Below, piece after piece: positions 6,866-13,927 of a stretch of DNA of 18,120 nt. A model generated the notes under the pieces. That model searched no databases. It was not told the DNA's origin and was given only the letters and a program-made list of their open reading frames with translations. The position numbers and the translations under genes were made by a program. Position 1 is the stretch's first letter; each line of letters starts with the position of its first letter. This stretch comes from Croceicoccus sp. (GTDB lineage: Bacteria; Pseudomonadota; Alphaproteobacteria; Sphingomonadales; Sphingomonadaceae). The DNA lies in NCBI GenBank assembly GCA_029936705.1, contig JAPYSD010000019.1, forward strand, positions 1-18,120, in the 5' to 3' direction.

Positions 6866-7999
6866 CTAGGGGGTTGCCCGGGACTTGCCGGGCAGCGTGG
6901 CGGCGGGCTTGCCGGTGCCGGCGGCAGGTTCGCCCGTGCCGGGGGCAGGTGCGCCGCTACGCGGGGTTTTCGCGGCGCGCTGGCGCGACAGTTCGCGGGC
7001 ATATTCCTGCAGGTCGGGCACCTCGTCCAGCTCGTCCACGATCTCGAAGCCGAAGATCGTCTCCAGAACGTCCTCCAGCGTCACCAGGCCAAGGAAGGTG
7101 CCGTATTCGTCGGTCACCGCCATGATCTGGTGCCGTTCCGAGATCAGGCGGTGGAACAGCCGGTCGACCGTCGATTCGTCCAGCACGCGGGGCAGCGGGC
7201 GGATCAGCGATTCGATGCCCTGCTCGCCCTGCTCGCCGTCCAGCAGCAGCGCCAGCACCTCGTGCTTGATGACGAAGCCCGTGATCTCGTCCGCATTGTC
7301 GCCATAGACGGGGATGCGCGTGAACGGCACCTCGCGGATGCGGCGTGCGAACTGGTCCAGCGTGACGTCGCGGCCCAGCGTGAAGACCACGGTGCGCGGC
7401 GTCATCACGTCCGATACCTTCAGCGCGTTGAGCTGCAGCATGTTCTGCATGAAGCGCACTTCGCTGCTGTCGATCTGGCCCGATGCCTGCCCCAGGCTGG
7501 CGACGGCGAGGATCTCCTCACGGTGCTGCGGAACGTCGGCCGCGCGGCCCATGGTGATGATCTTGGTCAGCTGGCGCGAGGCCCAGACCAGCGGCGCCAG
7601 GCAGGTGATCATGATCGGCAGGATCCACGCCGAGAACGGCGCGAGCGCGCGGGCATAGCGCGCGCCGATGGTCTTGGGGATGATCTCGGTCACGACCAGG
7701 ATCGCCAGCGTCAGGAACGCGGCGAACACCGCCTCTCCGCCCCCGCCGTAAAGCGCGGCATATTGCGCGCCCGCGCCCGCCGCACCCATGGTGTGGGCGA
7801 TGGTGTTCAGCGTAAGGATCGCGGCGAGCGGTCGTTCGATGTCGTCCTTCAGCCGCTTGAGCCGCCCGGCCCATTTCGCGCCCTGCCCCTCTGCCGTGCG
7901 CACCTGCGAGGGCGTGATCGTCAGCAGCGATGATTCGAGGATCGAGCACAGGAAGGACACGCATAGCGCGAGGGCGATATAGAAGATCAGCAGCGCCAT
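6866..7999 (-). CDS. CNNM (DUF21)/CBS-pair membrane protein, HlyC/CorC-like
   Basis: A 377-residue inner-membrane protein. The first ~145 residues form the CNNM/DUF21 membrane domain with hydrophobic segments at about 2-27, 58-80, 90-108 and 120-140 and the conserved EIIPKTIG block (Glu105, Pro108, Lys109). Two CBS domains follow, at about 196-252 (VMTPRTVV, RIPVYGDN) and 262-322 (VTDEYGTFLGLVTLEDV), which in the family bind nucleotides. The usual C-terminal CorC_HlyC transporter-associated domain is absent; instead there is a Pro/Gly/Ala tail with a GTGEPAA-GTGKPAA duplication. Family members are magnesium or cobalt exporters; the older hemolysin name is not informative. Start ATG 7999 is kept, as it precedes the first membrane helix directly. 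Confidence 0.88.
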   Translation of the reverse strand: MALLIFYIALALCVSFLCSILESSLLTITPSQVRTAEGQGAKWAGRLKRLKDDIERPLAAILTLNTIAHTMGAAGAGAQYAALYGGGGEAVFAAFLTLAILVVTEIIPKTIGARYARALAPFSAWILPIMITCLAPLVWASRQLTKIITMGRAADVPQHREEILAVASLGQASGQIDSSEVRFMQNMLQLNALKVSDVMTPRTVVFTLGRDVTLDQFARRIREVPFTRIPVYGDNADEITGFVIKHEVLALLLDGEQGEQGIESLIRPLPRVLDESTVDRLFHRLISERHQIMAVTDEYGTFLGLVTLEDVLETIFGFEIVDELDEVPDLQEYARELSRQRAAKTPRSGAPAPGTGEPAAGTGKPAATLPGKSRATP

Positions 8000-8098
8000 G
8001 TGGTCGAAAAATTCCCCCTGCCCGTTACCGGAAACCCGCCGCGGCAGCGCGCCGCCATCATGGCGATGCGCGTGTCCGGGCGGTCACGGCGCGAAACC

Positions 8099-8800
8099 CT
8101 ATTGCTTCAGCGCCATGTCGGCAACGAAGGGATTGGTCTGTCGTTCCGCGCCGAACGTGCTGACGGGGCCGTGGCCGGGCACGAAGGTGATGTCGTCGCC
8201 CAGCGGCCACAGCTTCTGCGTGATCGCGTCGATCAGGCTCTGGTGGTCGCTCATCGGGAAATCGGTGCGGCCGATGCTGCCCTTGAACAGCACGTCGCCG
8301 ACAAAGGCGAAACGGCTGGGCTGGTGGACGAACACGACATGGCCGGGGGTGTGGCCGGGGCAATGGACGACATCCAGCTCCAGCTCGCCCACCGTGACCG
8401 TGTCGCCGTCCTTCAGCCAGCGGTCGGGCTCGAACACCTGCGCCTCCACGCCCCAGCGGCCCGCGTCGTCGTCCAGCCGCGCGATCCAGAAACGGTCGGC
8501 CTCTTCCGGCCCCTCGATCGGCAGGTCCAGTTCCCTGGCCAGCACCCCCGCCATGCCGCAATGGTCGAGGTGGCCGTGGGTGATAAGGATCTTCTCTAGC
8601 GTCACGCCGGACTTGGCGACGCCCGCCTTCAACTTGTCGAGATCGCCGCCGGGATCGACCAGCGCGCCCTTCATCGTTTTCGTGCACCAGATCAGCGAGC
8701 AGTTCTGCTGCAGCGGGGTGACGGGCAGGATGGCGGCGCGCATGGCGGGCTGGCCGGCAGGCGTGCGGGCGGCGGTGTCGGTTGTCTGGGCATCGGTCAT
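8099..8800 (-). CDS. MBL-fold metallo-hydrolase, glyoxalase II-like
   Basis: A 233-residue metallo-beta-lactamase-fold enzyme. The metal ligands are all visible: THGHLDH (His75, His77, Asp79, His80), His150 in CPGHTPGH, Asp169 in FVGDVLF, and His210 in VPGHGPVS. The GSIGRTDFP stretch is typical of the YcbL/GloB-like group, single-domain relatives of glyoxalase II that hydrolyse thioesters such as lactoylglutathione. The substrate cannot be fixed from sequence. I chose ATG 8800 because it gives a short disordered lead before the first strand; an ATG at 8743 is a competing start, since conservation would begin with MRAAILPVTPLQQN. An in-frame ATG at 8836 looks too far upstream. The acyltransferase gene is divergent, 129 bp away. 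Confidence 0.88.
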   Translation of the reverse strand: MTDAQTTDTAARTPAGQPAMRAAILPVTPLQQNCSLIWCTKTMKGALVDPGGDLDKLKAGVAKSGVTLEKILITHGHLDHCGMAGVLARELDLPIEGPEEADRFWIARLDDDAGRWGVEAQVFEPDRWLKDGDTVTVGELELDVVHCPGHTPGHVVFVHQPSRFAFVGDVLFKGSIGRTDFPMSDHQSLIDAITQKLWPLGDDITFVPGHGPVSTFGAERQTNPFVADMALKQ

Positions 8801-8929
8801 GCACCACGAAATGGCCAGAGCGGGCGCCCATTGCAAGCCGCCTTGCCCTCTGCCGCCGGGAACCGGAGGGGCGGCAGTTCATTAAGGGCACCCATTGACG
8901 GGCGGGTATTTCCGGGCATGGAAGAGCGG

Positions 8930-10111
8930 ATGGAGAGCACGAACACCCTGCGCGCCGCCGATGCGCCCGGCAATGCCCGCCCCCCGCGCGAGCATTTCTG
9001 GGACACGCTGCGCGCGGTGCTGATGCTGCTGGGCATCCCCTATCACGTGGCGCTGTCCTACATGGTGGGGCGGCAGTGGATCGTGAAATCGGGCGAAGGC
9101 GTCACCGGCTTCATCGAACTGGCGCGTTTCATCAGCCTGTTCCGCATGCCCGCGTTCTACCTGATCGCAGGCTATTTCGCGGCGATGCTGCTGGCGCGCC
9201 GCGCGCCCAGCACCTGGCTTGAGGGGCGGTTCAGGCGGCTAGCAATACCGTTCGTCACCTCGATCATCCTGCTGGTGCCGGTGATGAACTGGTTCTGCGA
9301 GATTTCGAACCTGCCCTATTCGGAAGCGGTGGCGAGCTGGATCGACAATTCGTCGAAGTCGGGCGGGTACTGGGTGCGGCACTTGTGGTTCATCATCGTG
9401 CTGCTGTATTTCTGCTGCGCCATCGCGGCGCTGGCCGTGTGGAAGCGCGACTTCGCCAGCGCGCGCCTGCCGCAATGGGCGGACCGGCTGGTCGGGCGGC
9501 ACATGGTGGCGGCGCTGCTGGTGCTGGCAGCGATCGTCGGGCTGTGGGAAGCGCTGGCGGTCGAATCGTTCTACATCTGGGGCTTCAACACCAACCTGAT
9601 CCAGCAGATCCTGCGGGCCGACCAGGCGATCATCTATGCGCCCTGGTTCGCGCTGGGCTGCTTCCTGCAGCGCAGCCGCGAGGCCGTGGCACGGGTGACG
9701 CGCTATTCGCACCTGACCGCGGTGCTGGCGGTGCTGGCCGTGCTGCTGGCGATGGTGTCCAAGGAGCAGGTGCACCCCGCGCTGTTCCGCTTTTTCGAGA
9801 CATTTGCCGCCATGCTGATGACGCAGCTGCTGATCAGCATCGCTGCCCATCTGTTCGACCGGCCGATCCCCGTGGTGCAGCGCTTCACCGCGGCCAGCTT
9901 CGTGATCTACCTGTTCCACCTGCCGGTGATTTGCGGGCTGGTGTTCGCCGGGCAATATGTGCCGCTCCCGCCGCTGGTAAAGGCGCTGGCGGTGATGGGG
10001 CTGACGGTAGCGATCTCCTATGGCGCGTGGCTGGTGATCGAGCGGAGCAAGGCGCTGGCGCTGATGTTCGACGGGGGCATGCGGCCCGCGCCGGTACCGG
10101 CAACCAGCTAG
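8930..10111 (+). CDS. acyltransferase-3 family membrane protein (OpgC/MdoC-like)
   Basis: A 393-residue protein with about ten hydrophobic segments and the acyltransferase-3 layout: FWDTLRAVLMLLGIPYHVAL places the conserved Arg28 and His39 at the first membrane helix, FRMPAFYLIAGYFAA is the second, and FVIYLFHLPVICGLVF is a late conserved helix. The family moves acyl groups across the inner membrane onto sugars, glucans or lipids; the first segment and the HLWF block recall OpgC/MdoC, which succinylates periplasmic glucans, but the acceptor here is not known. I chose ATG 8930, with GGAAG five bases upstream; ATG 8918 has no good site, and a frame start at 8831 is less likely. It ends 10 bp from the convergent S24 repressor gene. 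Confidence 0.85.
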   Translation: MESTNTLRAADAPGNARPPREHFWDTLRAVLMLLGIPYHVALSYMVGRQWIVKSGEGVTGFIELARFISLFRMPAFYLIAGYFAAMLLARRAPSTWLEGRFRRLAIPFVTSIILLVPVMNWFCEISNLPYSEAVASWIDNSSKSGGYWVRHLWFIIVLLYFCCAIAALAVWKRDFASARLPQWADRLVGRHMVAALLVLAAIVGLWEALAVESFYIWGFNTNLIQQILRADQAIIYAPWFALGCFLQRSREAVARVTRYSHLTAVLAVLAVLLAMVSKEQVHPALFRFFETFAAMLMTQLLISIAAHLFDRPIPVVQRFTAASFVIYLFHLPVICGLVFAGQYVPLPPLVKALAVMGLTVAISYGAWLVIERSKALALMFDGGMRPAPVPATS

Positions 10112-10121
10112 GCCGCGCTCT

Positions 10122-10817
10122 TCACACCCGGCCGCCCTTCCACACCACGCGGCCCAGCACGTCCAGTTCGTCCAGCGGTACCGCCATGTCCGAGGGGTAG
10201 GCCCGGTTGTCCGAGATGACTGCCGCCTGCCCGGTGCCGAACTGCAGGCGCTTTACCTGCAGCACCCCGTCGCGCCGGATCACGTGGATGCCGTCGCGCA
10301 GACGGCCCGCGGGATCCGAATCGGCGCGGGCGACCAGGATCTCGTCCCCGTCGCGCAGGGTCGGCTCCATCGAATCGCCCGCCACGGTCAGCGCGGACAG
10401 CGCGCCCGGCGTCAGGCCAAGCTCGCGCAGCCAGCCTTGGGCAAAGCGCAGATGGCCGACCGGCGCGTCCTCTTCCGCGACCGCGCCCGGCCCTGCCGAA
10501 GCGCCCAGCGCGAGGCGCGGCACATCGACCCATTGCGCCCGCGCGGCAGGGGGTTTTCCCACGGCACCGGACTTGGCCGGGTAAATTTCCTCTGCTTCCG
10601 GCGCGCCCAGCTCGTCCTCGCCCACGCCGAAGAAACGTGCGAGCGTCGCGCGGTCGGTCTCCTCCAGCTTGCGCGGGCTGCCCTTGCGGATAAACTGCTG
10701 AAGATAGCTGGCATTTCTGCCGATCAGCTTGGACAGCGCGGCCAGGCTGGTGCCCCGCCGTTCGGCGAGTTCGACAAGCCTCTGGCGGGCGGGATCAGTT
10801 GTGAGATGGTTAACCAT
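10122..10817 (-). CDS. S24-family repressor (HTH plus LexA/CI-like peptidase domain)
   Basis: A 231-residue regulator. The N-terminal RRGTSLAALSKLIGRNASYLQ (about 20-40) fits a helix-turn-helix of the XRE/CI kind. The C-terminal half is an S24 peptidase fold: VAGDSMEPTLRDGDEI gives the catalytic Ser149 and VLQVKRL gives Lys189, the Ser-Lys dyad used by LexA, UmuD and phage CI. No classic Ala-Gly cleavage site flanked as in LexA is clear; the ASAGPG stretch at 106-111 is a candidate hinge. Such proteins are either self-cleaving SOS-linked repressors or stable regulators. It diverges from a small HTH-like gene over a 100-bp region packed with repeated sites, which suggests self-regulation. The ATG at 10817 lies where the best promoter would begin transcription. 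Confidence 0.9.
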   Translation of the reverse strand: MVNHLTTDPARQRLVELAERRGTSLAALSKLIGRNASYLQQFIRKGSPRKLEETDRATLARFFGVGEDELGAPEAEEIYPAKSGAVGKPPAARAQWVDVPRLALGASAGPGAVAEEDAPVGHLRFAQGWLRELGLTPGALSALTVAGDSMEPTLRDGDEILVARADSDPAGRLRDGIHVIRRDGVLQVKRLQFGTGQAAVISDNRAYPSDMAVPLDELDVLGRVVWKGGRV

Positions 10818-10888
10818 TCCTCATTCCTACATGAAAGATTTTTCCTAGACAAGTAGGATTTCTCCTGCGACCCGATAGATGTTCCTAC
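10817..10888. promoter_or_regulatory. array of TTCCTAC-type sites, probable operator of the S24 repressor
   Basis: TTCCTAC occurs exactly at 10824-10830 and 10882-10888, TTCCTAG at 10842-10848, GTAGGAT (inverse orientation) at 10853-10859 and TTCCTCA at 10817-10823. The middle pair forms a 16-bp palindrome, TCCTA, six bases, TAGGA (10843-10858), of a size usual for a dimeric HTH repressor. The cluster fills the divergent region. Confidence 0.55.
10824..10852 (-). promoter_or_regulatory. candidate promoter of the S24 repressor (possibly leaderless)
   Basis: On the minus strand TTGTCT (10852-10847) and TAGGAA (10829-10824) are 17 bases apart. Transcription would begin about seven bases on, at or next to the start codon (10817), giving a leaderless mRNA. 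Both boxes lie in the operator array, so repressor binding would block the promoter. The -10 match is moderate. Confidence 0.35.
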
Positions 10889-10917
10889 GGGGCGATTCGA
10901 GAAACAGGGAGTTCCAA

Positions 10918-11109
10918 GTGCTTATCCGTGAAATCGAGAAATTCCTGCGCAGCACCGGCATGCCTGCCAGCAAGTTCGGACGGATGGCGGCGCGTGACCC
11001 GCGGCTGGTGCATGACCTGCGCAATGGCCGCGAACCGCGTCGCCGCATGGTGCTTCGAGTGGAACATTTCATGAACAAATACAAGCTGGAGATGCCCAAC
11101 GCGCGCTGA
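10918..11109 (+). CDS. small HTH-like protein, 63 residues
   Basis: A short basic protein starting with GTG 10918 behind a strong AGGGAG site six bases upstream, which decides the start over an ATG at 10879 with no such site. The sequence IEKFLRSTGMPASKFGRMAA followed by DPRLVHDLRNGREPRRRM reads as two helices and a recognition helix of an HTH-like fold, a pattern I recall in small unnamed alphaproteobacterial proteins, and ends with a basic helix. It is encoded head to head with the S24 repressor, so both start from the same site-filled gap. I infer a DNA-binding role, possibly the opposing partner of the repressor, but there is no direct proof and I know no named function. Confidence 0.75.
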   Translation: MLIREIEKFLRSTGMPASKFGRMAARDPRLVHDLRNGREPRRRMVLRVEHFMNKYKLEMPNAR

Positions 11110-11185
11110 TCACCCCTCTTTTGCCCGCCCCACGCGCGCGCCCCGCCCCGTTCGTCGCACCCCTTCCGAGCGATTGGAGGAAGCC

Positions 11186-11464
11186 GTGCTGGCGCTGGCC
11201 GGCGGCTTGGGCGCGGTGACGATCCACCGCGAGATGCCGTGGGCCAGCATCACCTTTGCCGGCACGCGCCACACCATGTCGCTGTGCTTTACCGGCAGCG
11301 GCGCGGTCGACGCGGGCGAGGAACTGCTGGCCCGCCTGCCCGACCACGAATTCGCCATCCCCGGCCAGCTGGTCGCCGATGCGCAGATCGTGAAGGTCGA
11401 GCACGAGATGCTGCCCGAACCCAGGCTGCGGGTTCAGGTCGAACTGCTGCTGCTGGAGGATTGA
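11186..11464 (+). CDS. conserved-looking hypothetical protein, 92 residues
   Basis: A small acidic protein I cannot name. It contains a Trp-centred segment, HREMPWASITFAGTRHTMSL (residues 14-33), then a helix with EELLARLPDHEF and a final strand pair rich in Leu and Glu (LRVQVELLLLED), suggesting a compact alpha/beta fold. No signal peptide or membrane segment is present. The start is a GTG at 11186 with GGAGG five bases upstream; a TTG at 11174 (preceding SERLEEA frame residues look protein-like) is the alternative and the open frame continues further upstream without an ATG. It ends 9 bp from the convergent cysS gene. The codon use and GC content match the neighbours, so it is most likely a real gene. 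Confidence 0.65.
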   Translation: MLALAGGLGAVTIHREMPWASITFAGTRHTMSLCFTGSGAVDAGEELLARLPDHEFAIPGQLVADAQIVKVEHEMLPEPRLRVQVELLLLED

Positions 11465-11473
11465 GGGAAGCGG

Positions 11474-12943
11474 TCAGCCCAGCTTCCACTCCCAGCCGAG
11501 TGGATCGCCGTCCATGACTTCCACCCCCTTCGCCGCAAGCTCGTCGCGCAGCGCGTCCGACAGGGCGAAATCCTTGTCGGCGCGGGCGGCCTTGCGGCGG
11601 GTCAGCGCGGCCTCGATCTCGTCCTCGCCGATCTGCGCCGCGATCGGCCGGATGCGCAGGGCCTCGCGCTCTGCCAGCGGCAGGCCGAGCGCGGAAAGCA
11701 TCGCGGCGACCAGCGCGCCCTTTTGCGCGGCATCGACCTTCTTCACCGCTACCGCTTCCTCCAGCACGGTCAGCGCGACCGGGGTGTTGAGATCGTCGGA
11801 CAGCGCGGCGTCGAACTTCTCCAGCAGCGGGGTCAGCTTGGGATGGGTCACCGCCGCCTGCGCATCGGCCAGCGCGGCGCCGTCCGCTGCCGCATCCACC
11901 ACGTTGCGCGCGGCAGTCAGCAGCCGTTTCAGCCGCACCAGCGCCGCGCCCAGCCCGTCCCAGCTGAATTCCAGCTCGCTGCGGTAATGCGCCTGCAGAC
12001 ACAGCATCCGGTAGGCGAGCGGGTGATAGCCCCGGTCGATCAGCAGCTGCAGCCGCAGGAACTCGCCCGAGGACTTGCTCATCTTGCCGCTACGCTCGAC
12101 CAGGAAATTGTTGTGCATCCAGATGCGCGCGCCCGAATTGGCCGCTTCGCCTAGTCCGCCGCAGTCGCAGAAAGCCTGGTTCTGCGCGATCTCGTTCGGG
12201 TGGTGGATCTCGCGGTGGTCGATGCCGCCGGTGTGGATGTCGAAGGGAAAGCCCAGCACCTCGCCGCTCATCACGCTGCATTCCAGGTGCCAGCCCGGCG
12301 CGCCGCGGCCCCAGGGGCTCTCCCACTCCATCTGCCGCGTCTCGCCCGCGGGGGTCTTGCGCCAGATCGCGAAGTCGGCGGCGTTGCGCTTGCCCTCGAC
12401 CGCCTCGATCCGTCCCTCCCCCTCGTCGGTGTGCGCCCGTGCCAGCCTGCCGTAATCGGCCACGGTCGACACGTCGAAATACAGCCCGCTATCGAGTTCG
12501 TAGCAATGCCTGGGCGCGATCCTCTCGGCAAAGGCGATCATCCTGTCGATGTAATCGGTCGCGATGGTCCACTGCGCGGGCTGGCGGATGTTGAGCGCCG
12601 CGACATCCTGCCAATAGGCCTGCGTGTAATGCTCCGCGATGTCCCAGATGGACTGCGAGCGGGCCGCGGCCATCTTCTCCATCTTGTCCTCGCCCTGGTC
12701 GGCGTCGTCGGTCAGGTGGCCGACATCGGTGATGTTGATGACATGGGTCAGCCTGTAGCCCTTCCACGTCAACACCCGTCCCAGCACGTCGGCGAACACA
12801 TAGGCGCGCATGTTGCCGATATGCGGGTAGTTGTAGACGGTCGGCCCGCAGCTATAGACGCGCGCCTCGCCCGGGTGGACGGGGACGAAGGGTTCCGGCT
12901 GGCGGGTCAGCGAATTGAAGAGGGTGAGCGCGGTGCTGGTCAT
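11474..12943 (-). CDS. cysS: cysteinyl-tRNA synthetase
   Basis: A 489-residue class I aminoacyl-tRNA synthetase that charges tRNA-Cys. The zinc-binding SCGPTVYNYPHIGN (Cys32; HIGH-type motif HIGN at 41-44), GWHLECSVMS (Cys222), and the KMSKSSGE loop (287-294) are all present, followed by the DALR-type anticodon-binding region and a short C-terminal domain ending with FALSDALRDELAAKGVEVMD. The zinc loop reads HTGGIDHREIHHPNE rather than the common GGGxDLxFPHHENE, which marks a variant class of the enzyme that keeps the usual histidine and terminal Glu. I chose ATG 12943, which gives a typical start (MTSTALTLFNSL); the much longer frame upstream to 13234 is coding-like only by chance. Confidence 0.97.
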   Translation of the reverse strand: MTSTALTLFNSLTRQPEPFVPVHPGEARVYSCGPTVYNYPHIGNMRAYVFADVLGRVLTWKGYRLTHVINITDVGHLTDDADQGEDKMEKMAAARSQSIWDIAEHYTQAYWQDVAALNIRQPAQWTIATDYIDRMIAFAERIAPRHCYELDSGLYFDVSTVADYGRLARAHTDEGEGRIEAVEGKRNAADFAIWRKTPAGETRQMEWESPWGRGAPGWHLECSVMSGEVLGFPFDIHTGGIDHREIHHPNEIAQNQAFCDCGGLGEAANSGARIWMHNNFLVERSGKMSKSSGEFLRLQLLIDRGYHPLAYRMLCLQAHYRSELEFSWDGLGAALVRLKRLLTAARNVVDAAADGAALADAQAAVTHPKLTPLLEKFDAALSDDLNTPVALTVLEEAVAVKKVDAAQKGALVAAMLSALGLPLAEREALRIRPIAAQIGEDEIEAALTRRKAARADKDFALSDALRDELAAKGVEVMDGDPLGWEWKLG

Positions 12944-13321
12944 GGCGCGGTGCCTTACGCGCGGCACGGGCAAGGTCAAGCGCGGCGGGCCTGTCGAAAC
13001 GGCGGCGCGACCGATTTCGAGTCGTGACCCCCGCGAGTCGTTCCGACTGGTCGCATTCTGCGCGAGCCGGGCAGAATGCGGCGCGGCAGGGGGCGGGCGT
13101 TTGCGGGACGCGTCAGTAAGTTTCAAAATCAAAGAACATTGACATAATTCTAACAATAACCTTTGACAGTTTATGATAGCAGCGCAAGAAGCGCCCCGGG
13201 ACTGAGCAGTATGGTATTGTTCACGACCGACCACTCGTCACGATCGCAAAGATTAAACGGGGTCGCATGACAGCGATTTTGCCTGTCGGCCGGTCATGCC
13301 TTTCAAGAAAAGGATGATCCG
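12944..13321. other. 378-bp intergenic region with an unusually A/T-rich stretch
   Basis: This is the divergent gap between cysS and the TonB-C-like gene. The cysS-proximal part is GC-rich and shows nothing clear. Positions about 13110-13260 are A/T-rich against the ~65% GC surroundings, with two TTGACA boxes (13139-13144 and 13163-13168) and a TATGAT (13172-13177), but no pair with a normal 16-18 base spacing, so the promoter for the downstream gene cannot be fixed. A hairpin (13265-13299) lies just before its ribosome site. No small gene other than an unlikely 16-codon frame (13267-13317) was seen. Confidence 0.5.
13265..13299 (+). promoter_or_regulatory. leader hairpin before the TonB-C-like gene
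   Basis: GCATGAC (13265-13271) pairs perfectly with GTCATGC (13293-13299) around a 21-base loop that itself can nest GACAG/CTGTC pairing. It ends ten bases before the AAGGA ribosome site (13309-13313), so in the mRNA it could control ribosome access. Only the base pairing is seen; function is a guess. Confidence 0.35.
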
Positions 13322-13822
13322 ATGAAGACTATCTTAGCAAGTGTCGCCGCAGTTATACTATTGACCGGAACCGCTCCGAGTCTTGCCAAGCAGGAGCCGA
13401 TCCTCGTCGATGCAGCCCTCCCGACCGCCCAATGGGCGAGCGAGGTGACCCGCGATCTCGACCGCGAATTGCTGCGGATCCGCCCATCGGCACGCACGGG
13501 CCTGCCCAACGGCTTGGTCCAGGTGCGGTTCGAGGTGCAGGACGGCAAGCCGGTGAACGTGCAGATGCACCGCCGTTCGGGCGACAGCTGGCTCGACCGC
13601 CAGGCCGTGCGCTCGATCGAGCGGCTGGACAACGTGCCGGACGTTCCGGGCGCCAGCGCCTATCCGCAGGTCGTGCAGGCGAACATCATCACCGCCAACA
13701 GCGACCGGGCCTATCGCGAGCTGAGCGACCGGCTGACGGTCATGGAACAGGCCCGCATGGCATCCAGCGGGCCCGACCGGACGGTGATCGCGCTGACTGC
13801 GGGCACCTCTCCCGCGGGATAG
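13322..13822 (+). CDS. secreted TonB C-terminal-like domain protein
   Basis: A 166-residue protein with a clear Sec signal peptide: MKTILASVAAVILLTGTAPSLA with likely cleavage after residue 22. Residues about 60-110 (GLVQVRFEVQDGKPVNVQMH, RQAVRSIERL) have the TonB C-terminal/energy-transducer fold: an anchoring strand, a hydrophobic DG-P loop and a helix ending in the family's conserved position. There is no long proline-rich spanner and no N-terminal anchor, so it is not a complete TonB; it is a periplasmic relative of the sort found alone in sphingomonads. Its partner is unknown. AAGGA lies before ATG 13322. It is followed by an intrinsic terminator, so it is probably a single-gene unit. 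Confidence 0.75.
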   Translation: MKTILASVAAVILLTGTAPSLAKQEPILVDAALPTAQWASEVTRDLDRELLRIRPSARTGLPNGLVQVRFEVQDGKPVNVQMHRRSGDSWLDRQAVRSIERLDNVPDVPGASAYPQVVQANIITANSDRAYRELSDRLTVMEQARMASSGPDRTVIALTAGTSPAG

Positions 13823-13835
13823 ACGTCACCGCGCA

Positions 13836-13892
13836 GGGACTGTCCCGGTGGCAACACCCCCCCGTCGCATCCGGGGCAGTCCCCTGCTTTTT
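13836..13892 (+). terminator. rho-independent terminator after the TonB-C-like gene
   Basis: GGGACTGTCCCGG (13836-13848) pairs with CCGGGGCAGTCCC (13871-13883) as a 13-bp stem with a single G-U wobble, around a 22-base loop, and is followed after four bases by TTTTT (13888-13892). It lies 14 bp after the stop codon. Read the other way there is no T-run, so it serves only the plus strand gene. Confidence 0.75.
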
Positions 13893-13920
13893 GACCCCTG
13901 CTTTTTGGCCCCTGCTTTCA
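13881..13920. repeat. 14-bp tandem repeat, just under three copies, at the terminator tail
   Basis: CCCCTGCTTTTTGA (13881-13894), CCCCTGCTTTTTGG (13895-13908) and the partial CCCCTGCTTTCA (13909-13920). The first copy supplies the end of the terminator stem and its T-run; the later copies repeat the T-run. Confidence 0.75.
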
Positions 13921-13927
13921 GCGATGA

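Noticed and set aside
4991..7933. A 980-codon open frame on the plus strand
   Set aside because: It runs antisense over plsX, rpmF, the SRPBCC gene and the CNNM/CBS gene, and its Arg/Gly/His-rich translation has no recognisable domain. Such frames are expected in GC-rich DNA.
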